Shown here: positions 7,211 to 15,503 of the stretch, piece after piece | How positions within the stretch are numbered: position 1 is the first letter of the stretch | How the letters are laid out: each line of letters starts with the position of its first letter | Source: JADJEI01 sp035328465 | Lineage (GTDB): Bacteria > Bacteroidota > Ignavibacteria > Ignavibacteriales > Ignavibacteriaceae | Length of the DNA: 26,323 nt | Reading direction: 5' to 3' | NCBI GenBank assembly: GCA_035328465.1 | Contig: DAOLIQ010000045.1 | Span: 1 to 26,323 of the forward strand | Notes under the pieces: generated by a model | The model's database searches: none | What the model was told of the DNA's origin: nothing | What the model saw: the letters and a program-made list of their open reading frames with translations, nothing else | Translations under genes and position numbers: made by a program

Positions 7211-8698
7211 TTACTTATTCATTTCCTGAAGTTTCAATTGAATCCATCTAACCGAAACTCCGAGCGATTGAGCTGCAAGAGTTTTATTGCCGTCAAATTT
7301 TTCGAGACGCTTTTTCAATAAAAATAATTCGATGTCGCGAAGTGTTCCATTCAATTCGGCTAAATTATCATTGTCTTCAAAAATCAAATGCTCGTCGGTT
7401 ATCTTATCTGTTTCGCAAATGATTACAGCACGATGCAGAACATTTATCAATTGTCTCACGTTTCCGGGCCAGGTATATGCTTCAAGTTTCCTCATTGCTT
7501 TGCGATCAATAGTAAATTCTTTCCCGGATAATTTTTTTAGATAGAATTTTGTAAGTAAAGGAATGTCACTCAATCTTTCGCGCAGAGGGGGGATTCTGAC
7601 CGGGAATACATTTAATCTGTAAAAAAGATCTTCACGAAATTTCCCTTGCGAAACCAGGGAATGCAAATCACGATTGCTTGCAGCAATAAGTCTAACATCA
7701 ACTTTCCTAACTTCTGTATCGCCAAGGCGGATTATTTCTTTGTTTTCAATTACACGTAGAAGTTTTGCCTGCACCGAAAGTGACACATCTGCTATTTCAT
7801 CGAGAAAAAAAGTACCCCCACCAGCAACTTCGAGCAATCCTTTTTTATCAGCATCTGCTCCCGTGAAAGCACCTTTTTTATAACCAAACAATTCGCTCTC
7901 TAAAAGATTATCAGGAATAGAACCGCAAAATTGCGCAAGGAAGGGCTTGTCTTTTCTATCACTTAATTTATGAATAGCCTGTGCGGTGATATCCTTGCCG
8001 GTTCCTGATTCCCCAAAAATTAAAACGGTCGCTTCACTCTTTGCAACTTTATTCAACATTACTGAAAGCTCTCTCATCGGTTTACTTTCGCCAATAATAT
8101 CAGGAATTTGTACTGCCGTTTCAACTTGATTTGTCAGGATTAAATTTGCCTCTTCAAGTTTTTCTACTCTGTTTATTCTATCTAAAGAAAGGGAAACAAG
8201 GTTGGATGTAAAATTTAGAAATGTAAGATTTTCTTCATTAAATTCTTTTCGATCAGTTTGACTGTCTGCTAAGATCACTCCCCAAATTTTATTCTCCCGG
8301 AATACAGGCACTCCTATTACAGATTTAATCTTTCTCAACTGTACGCTCTCAAATTGTGAAAGTTTTGGATCTGACTGAACATCGTGATATAAAATCGCTT
8401 TTTGTTTTTTTATAACTTGCTGAATAACTCCGGATGAGAATTCTGTAATATCTGATATTGATTCTTTATTAATGTTCCGTGCTGCAAGTATTATAAAATT
8501 ACTTTTATCTTCGTCATACTTTACAAAAACGCCTCGCTCAGCATTGATAACATTGATGATGAAGTCTATGACATTTTCCAGAAGTGAATCCTGATAGTTC
8601 GAGCTGTTGAGCAGAGAACTAATTTTAAAAAGCGACTCAAACTGTTCGGGTGAAAGTTTTTTTATTTCGCGAAAATCATGTTTAAATAATTTGCTCAT
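7211..8698 (-). CDS. GAF-domain sigma-54-dependent transcriptional activator
   Basis: 495 aa. An N-terminal GAF domain (about 30-175; 'VINAERGVFVKYDEDKSNF', 'IKSVIGVPVFRENKIWGVIL') precedes a sigma-54-interaction AAA+ domain (about 200-430). That domain has Walker A GESGTGKD (229-236), the sigma-54 contact loop GAFTGA (276-281), Walker B 'GGTFFLDE' (294-301), 'FREDLFYRLNVF' (354-365) and 'WPGNVRQL' (410-417). A Fis-type helix-turn-helix ends the protein (about 466-495, 'GNKTLAAQSLGVSVRWIQLKL'). There is no receiver domain, so control is likely by GAF ligand binding or by phosphorylation from the adjacent kinase; the latter is inference. It begins 9 nt after the lipoprotein stop. Its target promoters are not identified here. 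Confidence 0.93.
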   Translation of the reverse strand: MSKLFKHDFREIKKLSPEQFESLFKISSLLNSSNYQDSLLENVIDFIINVINAERGVFVKYDEDKSNFIILAARNINKESISDITEFSSGVIQQVIKKQKAILYHDVQSDPKLSQFESVQLRKIKSVIGVPVFRENKIWGVILADSQTDRKEFNEENLTFLNFTSNLVSLSLDRINRVEKLEEANLILTNQVETAVQIPDIIGESKPMRELSVMLNKVAKSEATVLIFGESGTGKDITAQAIHKLSDRKDKPFLAQFCGSIPDNLLESELFGYKKGAFTGADADKKGLLEVAGGGTFFLDEIADVSLSVQAKLLRVIENKEIIRLGDTEVRKVDVRLIAASNRDLHSLVSQGKFREDLFYRLNVFPVRIPPLRERLSDIPLLTKFYLKKLSGKEFTIDRKAMRKLEAYTWPGNVRQLINVLHRAVIICETDKITDEHLIFEDNDNLAELNGTLRDIELFLLKKRLEKFDGNKTLAAQSLGVSVRWIQLKLQEMNK

Positions 8699-8707
8699 TA
8701 TAAATCT

Positions 8708-9688
8708 CTATTCAATTCTGAAAGTTGCAGGTTTAGATCTGCTGCGGTTCAAGAACTCATCTATTGCCCAAATGACCCAAAAATAATCACCGCTTATGAA
8801 TGATGAATCTGTCAATACAGAGATATCGCTGGAGGAAATATTTTCTTTTTGCCAGACTAACTCTGCAGGACTTTGGTTTGTAAAGATTTGAACTGTATAA
8901 TTAAAATCAAACCCCGGTAAAAATCTTTCCCAGTTTAAAAATACCGGCTGACTGGTAATCTCATTATTTAATGGTGATAATAATTTTACCTCCTCCCTGA
9001 TTATTCTTTTTACATTTGAAGAACCAACATTAAATAATCTTCCAGTTAAATCTTCGACCACGAAATCAAAGTCTTTTCCGATTGCTTCATCAATCGAAAC
9101 CACGGTTAATTCTGATAAAGAAAATTTTCTCTCATAAAATCCTGTTTCAGAATTGAATTGAAGAACTTGTTTCGTGTTAAAAACCGGAGATTCAACAAAT
9201 ACCGAATCAATATCATTTGCCCCATCCTCATCCGATAGTTTTACAGCAACAAACAATTCATAAAGCTGCGTGAATTGAAACCTGTTTTGAACTATTGAAT
9301 AAATTTGAATGCTGTCGGCTATTGGTTTTGCATTCAAAAAAGTTTCGAGGAATTTTTTCTTTTCGGCTCCCCACTGAATAAATAACGAATCATCACTGTA
9401 CAAATCATTTCTGAAAATTAGCCAGCCGTCAACTTTTTCAAGATTGACAAAAGTATAATCTCCATTATTATCTGTGCGGACAGTTGTTAGATTATTTTTC
9501 CAAATTACTTCTACTTCTTTTATGGGTAAATTCGGAAAACCTATGGCTTTAACCGATCCTTCAATTGATGCAAGATTATTTTCTGCATTTTGCGGATCCA
9601 ACGGGTTGTTTCGGGGAGCTTCGCAAGAAGAGAGTAAGATCGCAATTACGAATGAAAAACAAGCAGATATTAAGATTAATTTTTTCAT
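8708..9688 (-). CDS. Lipoprotein with CarboxypepD-regulatory-like domain, first gene of the kinase run
   Basis: 326 aa. The lipobox 'LLSSC' puts the lipidated cysteine at residue 22, and the mature start 'CEAPRNNPLDPQN' is common among Bacteroidota-type lipoproteins. Residues about 40-85 resemble a carboxypeptidase regulatory-like (prealbumin-like) fold: 'ASIEGSVKAIGFPNLPIKEVEV', 'TDNNGDYTFVNL'. The C-terminal ~100 residues read like a fibronectin-III or Ig-type module ('LLSPLNNEITSQPVFLNW', 'YFWVIWAIDEFLNRS'). No enzyme motif is seen. As the first gene of the five-gene run it may be an envelope-exposed partner or sensor for the kinase. The 100 bp to the divergent metallophosphoesterase gene must hold both promoters. 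Confidence 0.75.
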   Translation of the reverse strand: MKKLILISACFSFVIAILLSSCEAPRNNPLDPQNAENNLASIEGSVKAIGFPNLPIKEVEVIWKNNLTTVRTDNNGDYTFVNLEKVDGWLIFRNDLYSDDSLFIQWGAEKKKFLETFLNAKPIADSIQIYSIVQNRFQFTQLYELFVAVKLSDEDGANDIDSVFVESPVFNTKQVLQFNSETGFYERKFSLSELTVVSIDEAIGKDFDFVVEDLTGRLFNVGSSNVKRIIREEVKLLSPLNNEITSQPVFLNWERFLPGFDFNYTVQIFTNQSPAELVWQKENISSSDISVLTDSSFISGDYFWVIWAIDEFLNRSRSKPATFRIE

Positions 9689-9789
9689 TATAATTAAATA
9701 GAAAAGTTTTTACTTTGTTTTAACACTTATAAAATAACTAAAAAAAAGAAATGATTCTGCTGATTTACGCATCACGATAAAGAGGAAAA

Positions 9790-11022
9790 ATGAATTTTTA
9801 TTTTTTGATCATTGCATTAATTGTGATCCTCGGTTTAATAGAATGTTATTTTATTAAGAGAATGAATAAAATTCTCGCAACTATTTGTGAATTTTTAAGG
9901 GGCAAGAATAAAAAATATTTTCTGTTTACATATTTAGTCACGGCTAATATGTATCCAGCATTTCTGATTTATAGCTGGGGGTACGCAGCAATTACAGAGA
10001 ACTCACCTATTGTTCCGCAGAATATATTTTTTGATTTCTTAGTATTATTTCCTTTTTGGTGGATGCTCGTTTTTACTGCACAGTTAATTCTATTTGTGCT
10101 GTTATTTGATCTTATCCGTCTGATAATTTTTCCATTCACAAGAAAAATCAGAGAAAAAATATTTAAGGTCGAATCTTATGTTGTTTTTGTGCTGGTAATA
10201 TTTTTCCTGCCGTATGTTCCATTTCGCTTCTGGTATGATTATCAAAATATTTCTTTAAACAAAGTGGAAATGCCGGTTAAGAATTTGCCTGTTGAATTAA
10301 AAAATTTTAAAATAGTTTTTATTTCCGACACACAAGCCGATAGATACACAAACGATGCAAGACTTTCTGAATTTGTTTCGATTATTAATTCGTTAAATGC
10401 TGATCTGGTTTTGGTGGGGGGAGATATTATAACATCAACTCCCGATTACATTCCTGCCGGAGCGAAATATCTCGGTAATATAAAATCCAGGTGTGGTGTT
10501 TATTCTTGCGTTGGCGATCATGACAACTGGGCTTATCGCAATGATTTTGAAAGAAGCAGAAGCGAAGTGAAATTTGCTTTGTTAAAAAATAATGTGAGAA
10601 TGCTGGATAATGAATCTTTAATGATTCCTCTTAAAGATTTTAAATTATTCCTATCCTTCACAACCAATACTTATATGGATAAAACAAGTGATCGTATACT
10701 GGATAGCCTGGCTGAGCAAAGTACAGGTTCGGATTTTAAAATAATAATAACACACCAACCTTTGAAGAATGTGATTTTAAATTCTGTCAAAAATGATTTC
10801 GACTTAATACTTGCAGGACACACACACGGCGGGCAAATAACTTTTCTCTTTCCATTCTATAATCTATCCCCGACAATATTTGAAACTAAATATTTACGCG
10901 GTGAATTTGATTTTGGTAAAACGAAAATGTTAGTCTGCCGAGGACTTGGAATGTCGCTTGCCCCGGTACGTTATAATTCAACTCCTGAAATTCTATTGAT
11001 TGAATTAATAAAACAAAAATAA
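9790..11022 (+). CDS. Membrane-anchored metallophosphoesterase with altered metal motifs
   Basis: 410 aa. The N-terminal ~150 residues hold about four or five membrane segments (around 2-20, 46-64, 82-116, 129-147). A calcineurin-type phosphoesterase domain of YkuE-like organisation follows (about 172-405). Motifs are 'FISDTQAD' (D180, Q182), 'GGDII' (D212), 'GDHDNW' (242-247), 'THQP' (H322) and 'GHTHGGQI' (343-350). In the usual family motif I is DxH and motif III is GNHD/E; here they are DxQ and GDHD, so two metal or phosphate ligands differ. Related proteins hydrolyse phosphoesters, including UDP-diacylglucosamine or cyclic nucleotides; the substrate here is unknown. Divergent from the kinase run, with no Shine-Dalgarno beyond AAGAGGAAAA. 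Confidence 0.85.
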   Translation: MNFYFLIIALIVILGLIECYFIKRMNKILATICEFLRGKNKKYFLFTYLVTANMYPAFLIYSWGYAAITENSPIVPQNIFFDFLVLFPFWWMLVFTAQLILFVLLFDLIRLIIFPFTRKIREKIFKVESYVVFVLVIFFLPYVPFRFWYDYQNISLNKVEMPVKNLPVELKNFKIVFISDTQADRYTNDARLSEFVSIINSLNADLVLVGGDIITSTPDYIPAGAKYLGNIKSRCGVYSCVGDHDNWAYRNDFERSRSEVKFALLKNNVRMLDNESLMIPLKDFKLFLSFTTNTYMDKTSDRILDSLAEQSTGSDFKIIITHQPLKNVILNSVKNDFDLILAGHTHGGQITFLFPFYNLSPTIFETKYLRGEFDFGKTKMLVCRGLGMSLAPVRYNSTPEILLIELIKQK

Positions 11023-11031
11023 AATTTTAGA

Positions 11032-12003
11032 TTACTTGATAAATGTTTCGTTTATAAAATCAAATTCTTCTTGTGTCAATGGTTTATCGGCTGCGAATAA
11101 ATTTGATTTAACCTGACCTAAATTTCTAAAACCGGGGATTACTGCTCCGACAAAATTATAATGAAGCAAATACTGCAAAGCAGCTCTGCCAAGTTCTTCG
11201 ATTGAAGATCCAAATTTTTGTTTCATCTTTTCAATTCTTGGTTCGAGCCATTCAAGATGTTCTTTTGAAAAACGTTTTAACCCTCTGCGATGATCACCAA
11301 ATTCAAATTGCGGAGGATTTTGGGATGAGTATTTCCCGAGCAGCAAGCCTTCACCGAGTGGTCTGAATGAAACGAATGAAATATTTCTTTCTTCGATTAT
11401 TTTTCTCGTTGGAGAATTAGAATTAATAAAATCGTTTTCTATCGGGTTTGCAAAACTTTGGATTACTTCGGGATTTACTTTAGGAATTAGTTTCATAAAA
11501 TCTTCATTTGAATATGCCGATTGGCCAATCACTCTTATTTTTCCCTCCTCCTTTAATTTGTAAATTACCTCTATCGCATCGTCAAGATATTTATCTCTTT
11601 CTCCAAAATCACCATGATGGAAATAATAGATATCAATGTAATCGCGATTAAGATTAACGAGGGACTGTTCGCATTGATGACGAATATGTTTAGGTTCATA
11701 CGCGTGTGCAGCAGTGCCGGGGAACCAGCCAATTTTTGTGGAGATAACAAAATTGTTTGTACGGTTTCCAAGAATCCGTGCAAGCATTCTTTCTGCACGA
11801 CCGTTACCGTACACATCAGCATTATCAAAATGATTAACGCCGTTATCGATGGCAAAGTTTATTGCTTCTCTGATTTCCGATTCATCAACATCTGCCCACC
11901 CGTTCGGATCGCCGTTAACCCAATTTAGACCTCCCATCGTCCAGCAGCCAAGCGATATTTCTGAAATTTCTAATTCGGTTTTTCCAATTTTCCTGTATTT
12001 CAT
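11032..12003 (-). CDS. Aldo/keto reductase
   Basis: 323 aa, normal length for the family. NADPH-dependent reduction of carbonyl compounds is the family activity; the substrate is unknown. The catalytic tetrad is visible as D60 ('HFDNAD'), Y65 ('DVYGNG'), K90 ('STKIGW') and H129 ('YYFHHGD'). 'GCWTMGG' is near the N-terminus and 'GAVIPGFRNLGQVKSNL' (cofactor region) near the end. The gene starts 15 nt after the hemB stop on the same strand and is probably the last gene of the heme operon. Convergent with the metallophosphoesterase (9-nt gap). Confidence 0.92.
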   Translation of the reverse strand: MKYRKIGKTELEISEISLGCWTMGGLNWVNGDPNGWADVDESEIREAINFAIDNGVNHFDNADVYGNGRAERMLARILGNRTNNFVISTKIGWFPGTAAHAYEPKHIRHQCEQSLVNLNRDYIDIYYFHHGDFGERDKYLDDAIEVIYKLKEEGKIRVIGQSAYSNEDFMKLIPKVNPEVIQSFANPIENDFINSNSPTRKIIEERNISFVSFRPLGEGLLLGKYSSQNPPQFEFGDHRRGLKRFSKEHLEWLEPRIEKMKQKFGSSIEELGRAALQYLLHYNFVGAVIPGFRNLGQVKSNLFAADKPLTQEEFDFINETFIK

Positions 12004-12018
12004 TTCTCATTTCCTGTA

Positions 12019-13005
12019 TTATTTTTTATCTCGATCAATCCACCGTGCAAGATCTTTTGCAAAGTAAGTTAAAAACATATCTGCTCCGGCGCGCTTGATT
12101 GCAAACGCAGCCTCAACCATAACTCGCTCTTCATCAATCCAGCCGTTTGCACCGGCAGCTTTTATCATAGCATACTCACCGCTAACCTGATAAGCCGCTG
12201 TAGGCATTCCAAATTTTTCTTTAACCGCTCTGATAACATCAAGATATGCACCGGCAGGTTTTACCATAACAATATCTGCGCCTTCTTCAATATCTTCTGC
12301 AACTTCGCGCAAAGCTTCATTCACGTTTCCAATATCCATTTGGTGTGACCGTCTATCACCGAAAGCTGGAGTTGAATCTGCAGCATCTCTAAATGGACCG
12401 TAAAAACCGGAAGCGTATTTTGCAGCGTAACTCATAATAGGAATTTTAGCAAAGCCTTTGTAATCCAATGCTTTTCTAATTGCAGCAACTCTTCCGTCCA
12501 TCATATCCGAAGGGGCAATCATATCAGCACCGGCTTCGGCATGAGTTACCGCTTCTTTTGCAAGCAGAGAAATTGTCTCGTCATTTAAAATATCTTCACC
12601 GTTTAAAACGCCGCAATGCCCGTGCGATGTGTATTCGCACATACAAACATCTGTAATGATTAATAAATCTTTTACCTCTGCTTTGATTGCGCGTATTGCC
12701 TGCTGAATAATTCCATTTGCATCGTAAGCACCGGAACCAACTTCATCTTTATGTTCGGGAATACCAAAAAGAATTACGGCAGGAATTCCGAGATTACGAA
12801 CTTCTTTGCATTCTTTTACAAGTTCATCAATTGATAATTGAAAAACTCCGGGCATAGATTTAACGGGATTTTTGATTTGCGTTCCCGGCACAACAAACAG
12901 CGGATAAATTAAATCATTTTTGGTTAGCACTGTTTCGCGAACCATATCACGCACAAGCGGATTGTATCTTAAACGACGATGACGAATAGTTGGAAATGAA
13001 CTCAT
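12019..13005 (-). CDS. hemB: Delta-aminolevulinic acid dehydratase (porphobilinogen synthase)
   Basis: 328 aa, full length. It condenses two 5-aminolevulinate molecules to porphobilinogen, the second step of tetrapyrrole synthesis, in the cytoplasm. Visible are the catalytic zinc cysteine cluster C121, C123 and C131 ('DVCMCEYTSHGHCG') and the two active-site lysines K196 ('MSYAAKYAS') and K249 ('MVKPAGAYLD'). The Cys triad predicts a zinc-dependent form. The ribosome-binding sequence GGAG (minus strand, 13011-13014) directly abuts the end of the four-helix-bundle cassette, so the cassette may separate hemB from its original hemY-linked transcript. Confidence 0.97.
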   Translation of the reverse strand: MSSFPTIRHRRLRYNPLVRDMVRETVLTKNDLIYPLFVVPGTQIKNPVKSMPGVFQLSIDELVKECKEVRNLGIPAVILFGIPEHKDEVGSGAYDANGIIQQAIRAIKAEVKDLLIITDVCMCEYTSHGHCGVLNGEDILNDETISLLAKEAVTHAEAGADMIAPSDMMDGRVAAIRKALDYKGFAKIPIMSYAAKYASGFYGPFRDAADSTPAFGDRRSHQMDIGNVNEALREVAEDIEEGADIVMVKPAGAYLDVIRAVKEKFGMPTAAYQVSGEYAMIKAAGANGWIDEERVMVEAAFAIKRAGADMFLTYFAKDLARWIDRDKK

Positions 13006-13015
13006 GATTTCTCCA

Positions 13016-13046
13016 ATGTAGAATTTAGAATGTATAATGTAGAATT
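13016..13046 (+). repeat. Heptamer array at the left end of the cassette
   Basis: Four consecutive 7-base units of the types ATGTAGA, ATTTAGA and ATGTATA run inward from the cassette edge to the stop codon of the small gene. They lie between hemB and the four-helix-bundle gene. Confidence 0.8.
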
Positions 13047-13422
13047 AAATTTCTTTTGATGATTTAATAATTGATGTTAATAATTTTGACAATTCTTCGC
13101 AATCACTAAAAAGACTTGTGAATTCTTTTTCTGAAATAATCTCTGACTCTTTTAATAATTTAAGCCAAAACTCAGTTTCCCTTGATTCTTTTAATGAGAT
13201 TCCAAGCTTATTAATGAAATCTTTTTTTGTAAAAGCACTCTGAGCTTCAGATACATTTGCTCCAATTGAAGTTCCCGATCTAAGTAATTGTTTAAATAAA
13301 GAATTTAAATTGTAATTATCTTTTAATTTTACTTTATAAAACTTGATAATTCTGACTGCAAAGTGAAAACTCTTTTCAAGAATAGGATTATAATATTTTG
13401 CTGTGGGTTCTTTTATTATCAT
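13045..13422 (-). CDS. Four-helix-bundle protein, 23S rRNA intervening-sequence (S23) type
   Basis: 125 aa, usual length. The family pattern is clear: 'SFHFAVRIIKFYK', 'LFKQLLRSGTSIGANVSEAQSAFTKKDFINKLGISLKESRETEFWLKLL'. The known structures are four-helix bundles that assemble as pentamers; the molecular role is unsettled. Related folds include the accessory protein Avd of diversity-generating retroelements, but no retroelement is visible here. The gene overlaps the 3' end of hemY by 35 nt in another frame and has no ribosome-binding sequence, so expression may depend on translation of hemY. It is the only gene in a cassette with inverted heptamer ends. Confidence 0.9.
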   Translation of the reverse strand: MIIKEPTAKYYNPILEKSFHFAVRIIKFYKVKLKDNYNLNSLFKQLLRSGTSIGANVSEAQSAFTKKDFINKLGISLKESRETEFWLKLLKESEIISEKEFTSLFSDCEELSKLLTSIIKSSKEI

Positions 13423-14800
13423 TCAAAATTCTAAATTCTACATTTATCTTATTTGCTACAAGCTCTGCATTTTTAATGCAATCCCCAACAGAAATTCCAC
13501 CTCGGAAATTACCACTTATAAACAAACCAGGATTCTTTTTCTCAAAATCATCAAAAAATCTTTCGTGTTCAACATATCCTAAATTGTATTGCGGAATTGC
13601 TTTTTCCCAAAATCTATCTGATGTATAAACCGGATCGGCACTAATTCCCATTAGCGATTCAAACTCTTTTCTGACTCTTGTTAGCAATGATGCCCTATCT
13701 TCTTTTACAAATTCAGGGTTGCGAGATCCACCGATAAACAATGTAAACGCTGCTTTGTTTTCATCTGTTCTGTCTGAAAAGATTACAGAACTCCAAAGCG
13801 CACCAAGAAAAGATTTGTTTTCTTTTGCTGGAATTAAAAATCCGAATCCATCTAATTCTTGTTTGATATCTTTTCTATTATATACCAAATAATAAACTAA
13901 AACAGGCGGATAATAAATTGCCTCGGCATGAGTTTTAAATTCTTTATCATACTTTGCAAATAGTGAGCTTGCTACAAAAGATGGAATTGTTGAAAGCACA
14001 GCATCGCAATCAATTTTATTTGTTACTCCATTTTGCTGATATGATATGGAAAATCCACTTTCATTTTTATCAACAGAAACAACTTCGCTGGAAAGCAAAA
14101 CATTGTTGCCGAAATATTTTTCAATTGCTTTGGGAAGGGCAATCATTCCACTTTTAAATGAAAGCATTTTTGCAGACTGCTTTGCGACCTCAGCACGTTT
14201 TTTTCTTTCGCGGATACTTCGAACCGTTCCAATAATTAGTCCGCCATACTTTTCTTCCAGCGCATAAAGTTTTGGGAAAGCAGATTTAACACTTAAGTCT
14301 TCAGGTCTTCCGGCGTAAACACCAGCTACAAAAGGATTGATTGCATAATCCAAAAATTCTTGTCCCAATCTTCTCTTTACAAACTCAGCAAGACTTTGGT
14401 AATATCCATCATTTGATCTTCCGATAAATGGTTCAGCCATCAGGCGAAATTTTGCTTTGGTGGAAAACAATTTTGTTTTTATTAATCCTTGCGGAGACAT
14501 TGGAAGAGAATGAAGTTTGTTATCACGAAGAATATATCTTTTATTTGCAAGTTTACTTGCGTAGAGAAGTTCAGGTTCAAGTTCAAGTTCACGAATTAGC
14601 TGTCCAATAACAGGGGTAGTTTCAAGTGCGCTGTTCGGTCCGCGATCAAACATAAAACCATTTTCAATTACGCTTTCAATTGATCCGCCGACAGAATTTC
14701 TCTTTTCTAAAATCTTTACATCAAATCCCTTTTTTGATAAAAGGTATGCAGATGTTAATCCAGAAATTCCCGCGCCGATAACAACTATTTTTTTATTCAT
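13388..14800 (-). CDS. hemY: Protoporphyrinogen oxidase, C-terminus altered by a cassette
   Basis: 470 aa. FAD-dependent oxidation of (copro)protoporphyrinogen to the porphyrin, the penultimate heme step, membrane-associated. The N-terminal dinucleotide-binding motif is 'VVIGAGISGLTSAYLLSKKG' with 'ILEKRNSVGGSI' after it and 'GFMFDRGPNSALETTP' next. The C-terminal FAD motif is 'GLFISGNFRGGISVGDCIKNAE'. The natural end is probably about residue 452 ('NAELVANKI'). The last ~18 residues (starting 'NVEFRILN') are encoded by the inverted repeat and interior of the four-helix-bundle cassette. Its position between hemH and hemB supports the heme assignment. Whether it is the protoporphyrin or coproporphyrin type cannot be decided by eye. 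Confidence 0.93.
   Translation of the reverse strand: MNKKIVVIGAGISGLTSAYLLSKKGFDVKILEKRNSVGGSIESVIENGFMFDRGPNSALETTPVIGQLIRELELEPELLYASKLANKRYILRDNKLHSLPMSPQGLIKTKLFSTKAKFRLMAEPFIGRSNDGYYQSLAEFVKRRLGQEFLDYAINPFVAGVYAGRPEDLSVKSAFPKLYALEEKYGGLIIGTVRSIRERKKRAEVAKQSAKMLSFKSGMIALPKAIEKYFGNNVLLSSEVVSVDKNESGFSISYQQNGVTNKIDCDAVLSTIPSFVASSLFAKYDKEFKTHAEAIYYPPVLVYYLVYNRKDIKQELDGFGFLIPAKENKSFLGALWSSVIFSDRTDENKAAFTLFIGGSRNPEFVKEDRASLLTRVRKEFESLMGISADPVYTSDRFWEKAIPQYNLGYVEHERFFDDFEKKNPGLFISGNFRGGISVGDCIKNAELVANKINVEFRILNDNKRTHSKIL
13423..13443 (-). repeat. Heptamer array at the right end of the cassette
   Basis: Read on the minus strand, three 7-base units (ATGTAGA, ATTTAGA, ATTTTGA) lead in phase directly into the ATG of the four-helix-bundle gene at 13422. 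There is no room for a Shine-Dalgarno sequence. In the hemY frame the same bases encode 'VEFRILN'. Confidence 0.8.
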
Positions 14801-14914
14801 AAATCTTTCTCTTGAACCTGAACTTATTATTTATATTCTTAATTCAAATTTACTAAATGAGGAGGAACCGCACGAAGTCTGAATTCAAAGAATACAATAA
14901 AGTTCAGATAGTAC

Positions 14915-15481
14915 TCAACTAATTTCCGTTTTAATTTGCTCTGACGCTAACTTCAAAAGAGTGTTTACTGTTTTCCAATTTCTGGTTGTTGCAATCATTT
15001 TTAATTTTTTTTCAAAAAAAATATTTGACAATTTGGTTTTTCCGTATCCATTTGCACAGTGCAAATAAATTTCTTTACCGTTGATGATAAATCTATCAGG
15101 GGAGAACTCAACCTTACTTAGAATCTCGCTGTTGAGTTTGTTCGGACTATCGGCAATAAAAGTAATGTAAAGCTTTTCTGTGTTAATACTTTTTTCTTTC
15201 AAAAAAGGATTTGAAGAAATAATTTCCTGCATTTTATCGATTGATCTAATTATAACGGCGACATTAAAGTTGTATTTCTTGGTTATAGTGTCCTGAATCT
15301 TTTTAGCAATTACAAGCGAAGGTATTTCGTTGTCTGAACAAAAAATTACATTTCCGCTTTGGATGTAAGTTCTCACCTTTCGCAGTCCAATTTCTTCATA
15401 CAAAATTTTCAGATCAGTCATCAGAATTTTCTTTTGTCCGCCGACATTGATTCCGCGCAGCATCGAGATATAAGTTTTCAT
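14915..15481 (-). CDS. DUF1697 family protein
   Basis: 188 aa, normal for DUF1697. Family marks are the N-terminal 'YISMLRGINVGGQKKILMTDL', then 'VRTYIQSGNVIF' and the C-terminal 'GKTKLSNIFFEKKLKMIATTRNWKTVNTLLKLA'. The function is unknown; no catalytic residues are assigned in the family. It lies between hemH (22 bases plus the hemH stop side) and hemY (114-bp gap) on the same strand and may share their transcript. There is no sign that it takes part in heme synthesis. Confidence 0.9.
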   Translation of the reverse strand: MKTYISMLRGINVGGQKKILMTDLKILYEEIGLRKVRTYIQSGNVIFCSDNEIPSLVIAKKIQDTITKKYNFNVAVIIRSIDKMQEIISSNPFLKEKSINTEKLYITFIADSPNKLNSEILSKVEFSPDRFIINGKEIYLHCANGYGKTKLSNIFFEKKLKMIATTRNWKTVNTLLKLASEQIKTEIS

Positions 15482-15503
15482 AAAAACAATTTTGATTAAA
15501 AAA

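Larger units (their letters stand above)
13015..13444. mobile_element. 430-bp four-helix-bundle cassette with 17-bp terminal inverted repeats
   Basis: A single small gene (13045-13422) is enclosed by perfect 17-bp inverted ends: AATGTAGAATTTAGAAT at 13015-13031 and its reverse complement at 13428-13444. Both ends are built from 7-base units pointing inward. The cassette sits between hemY and hemB, supplies the hemY stop and ends one base from the hemB ribosome-binding site, so it looks inserted. No target duplication is evident and no transposase is encoded. Proteins of this family are known from intervening sequences in 23S rRNA genes. Confidence 0.6.

Noticed and set aside
13045..13422. Diversity-generating retroelement accessory gene (Avd)
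   Set aside because: The fold is related, but no reverse transcriptase, template repeat or variable repeat is seen within the window.
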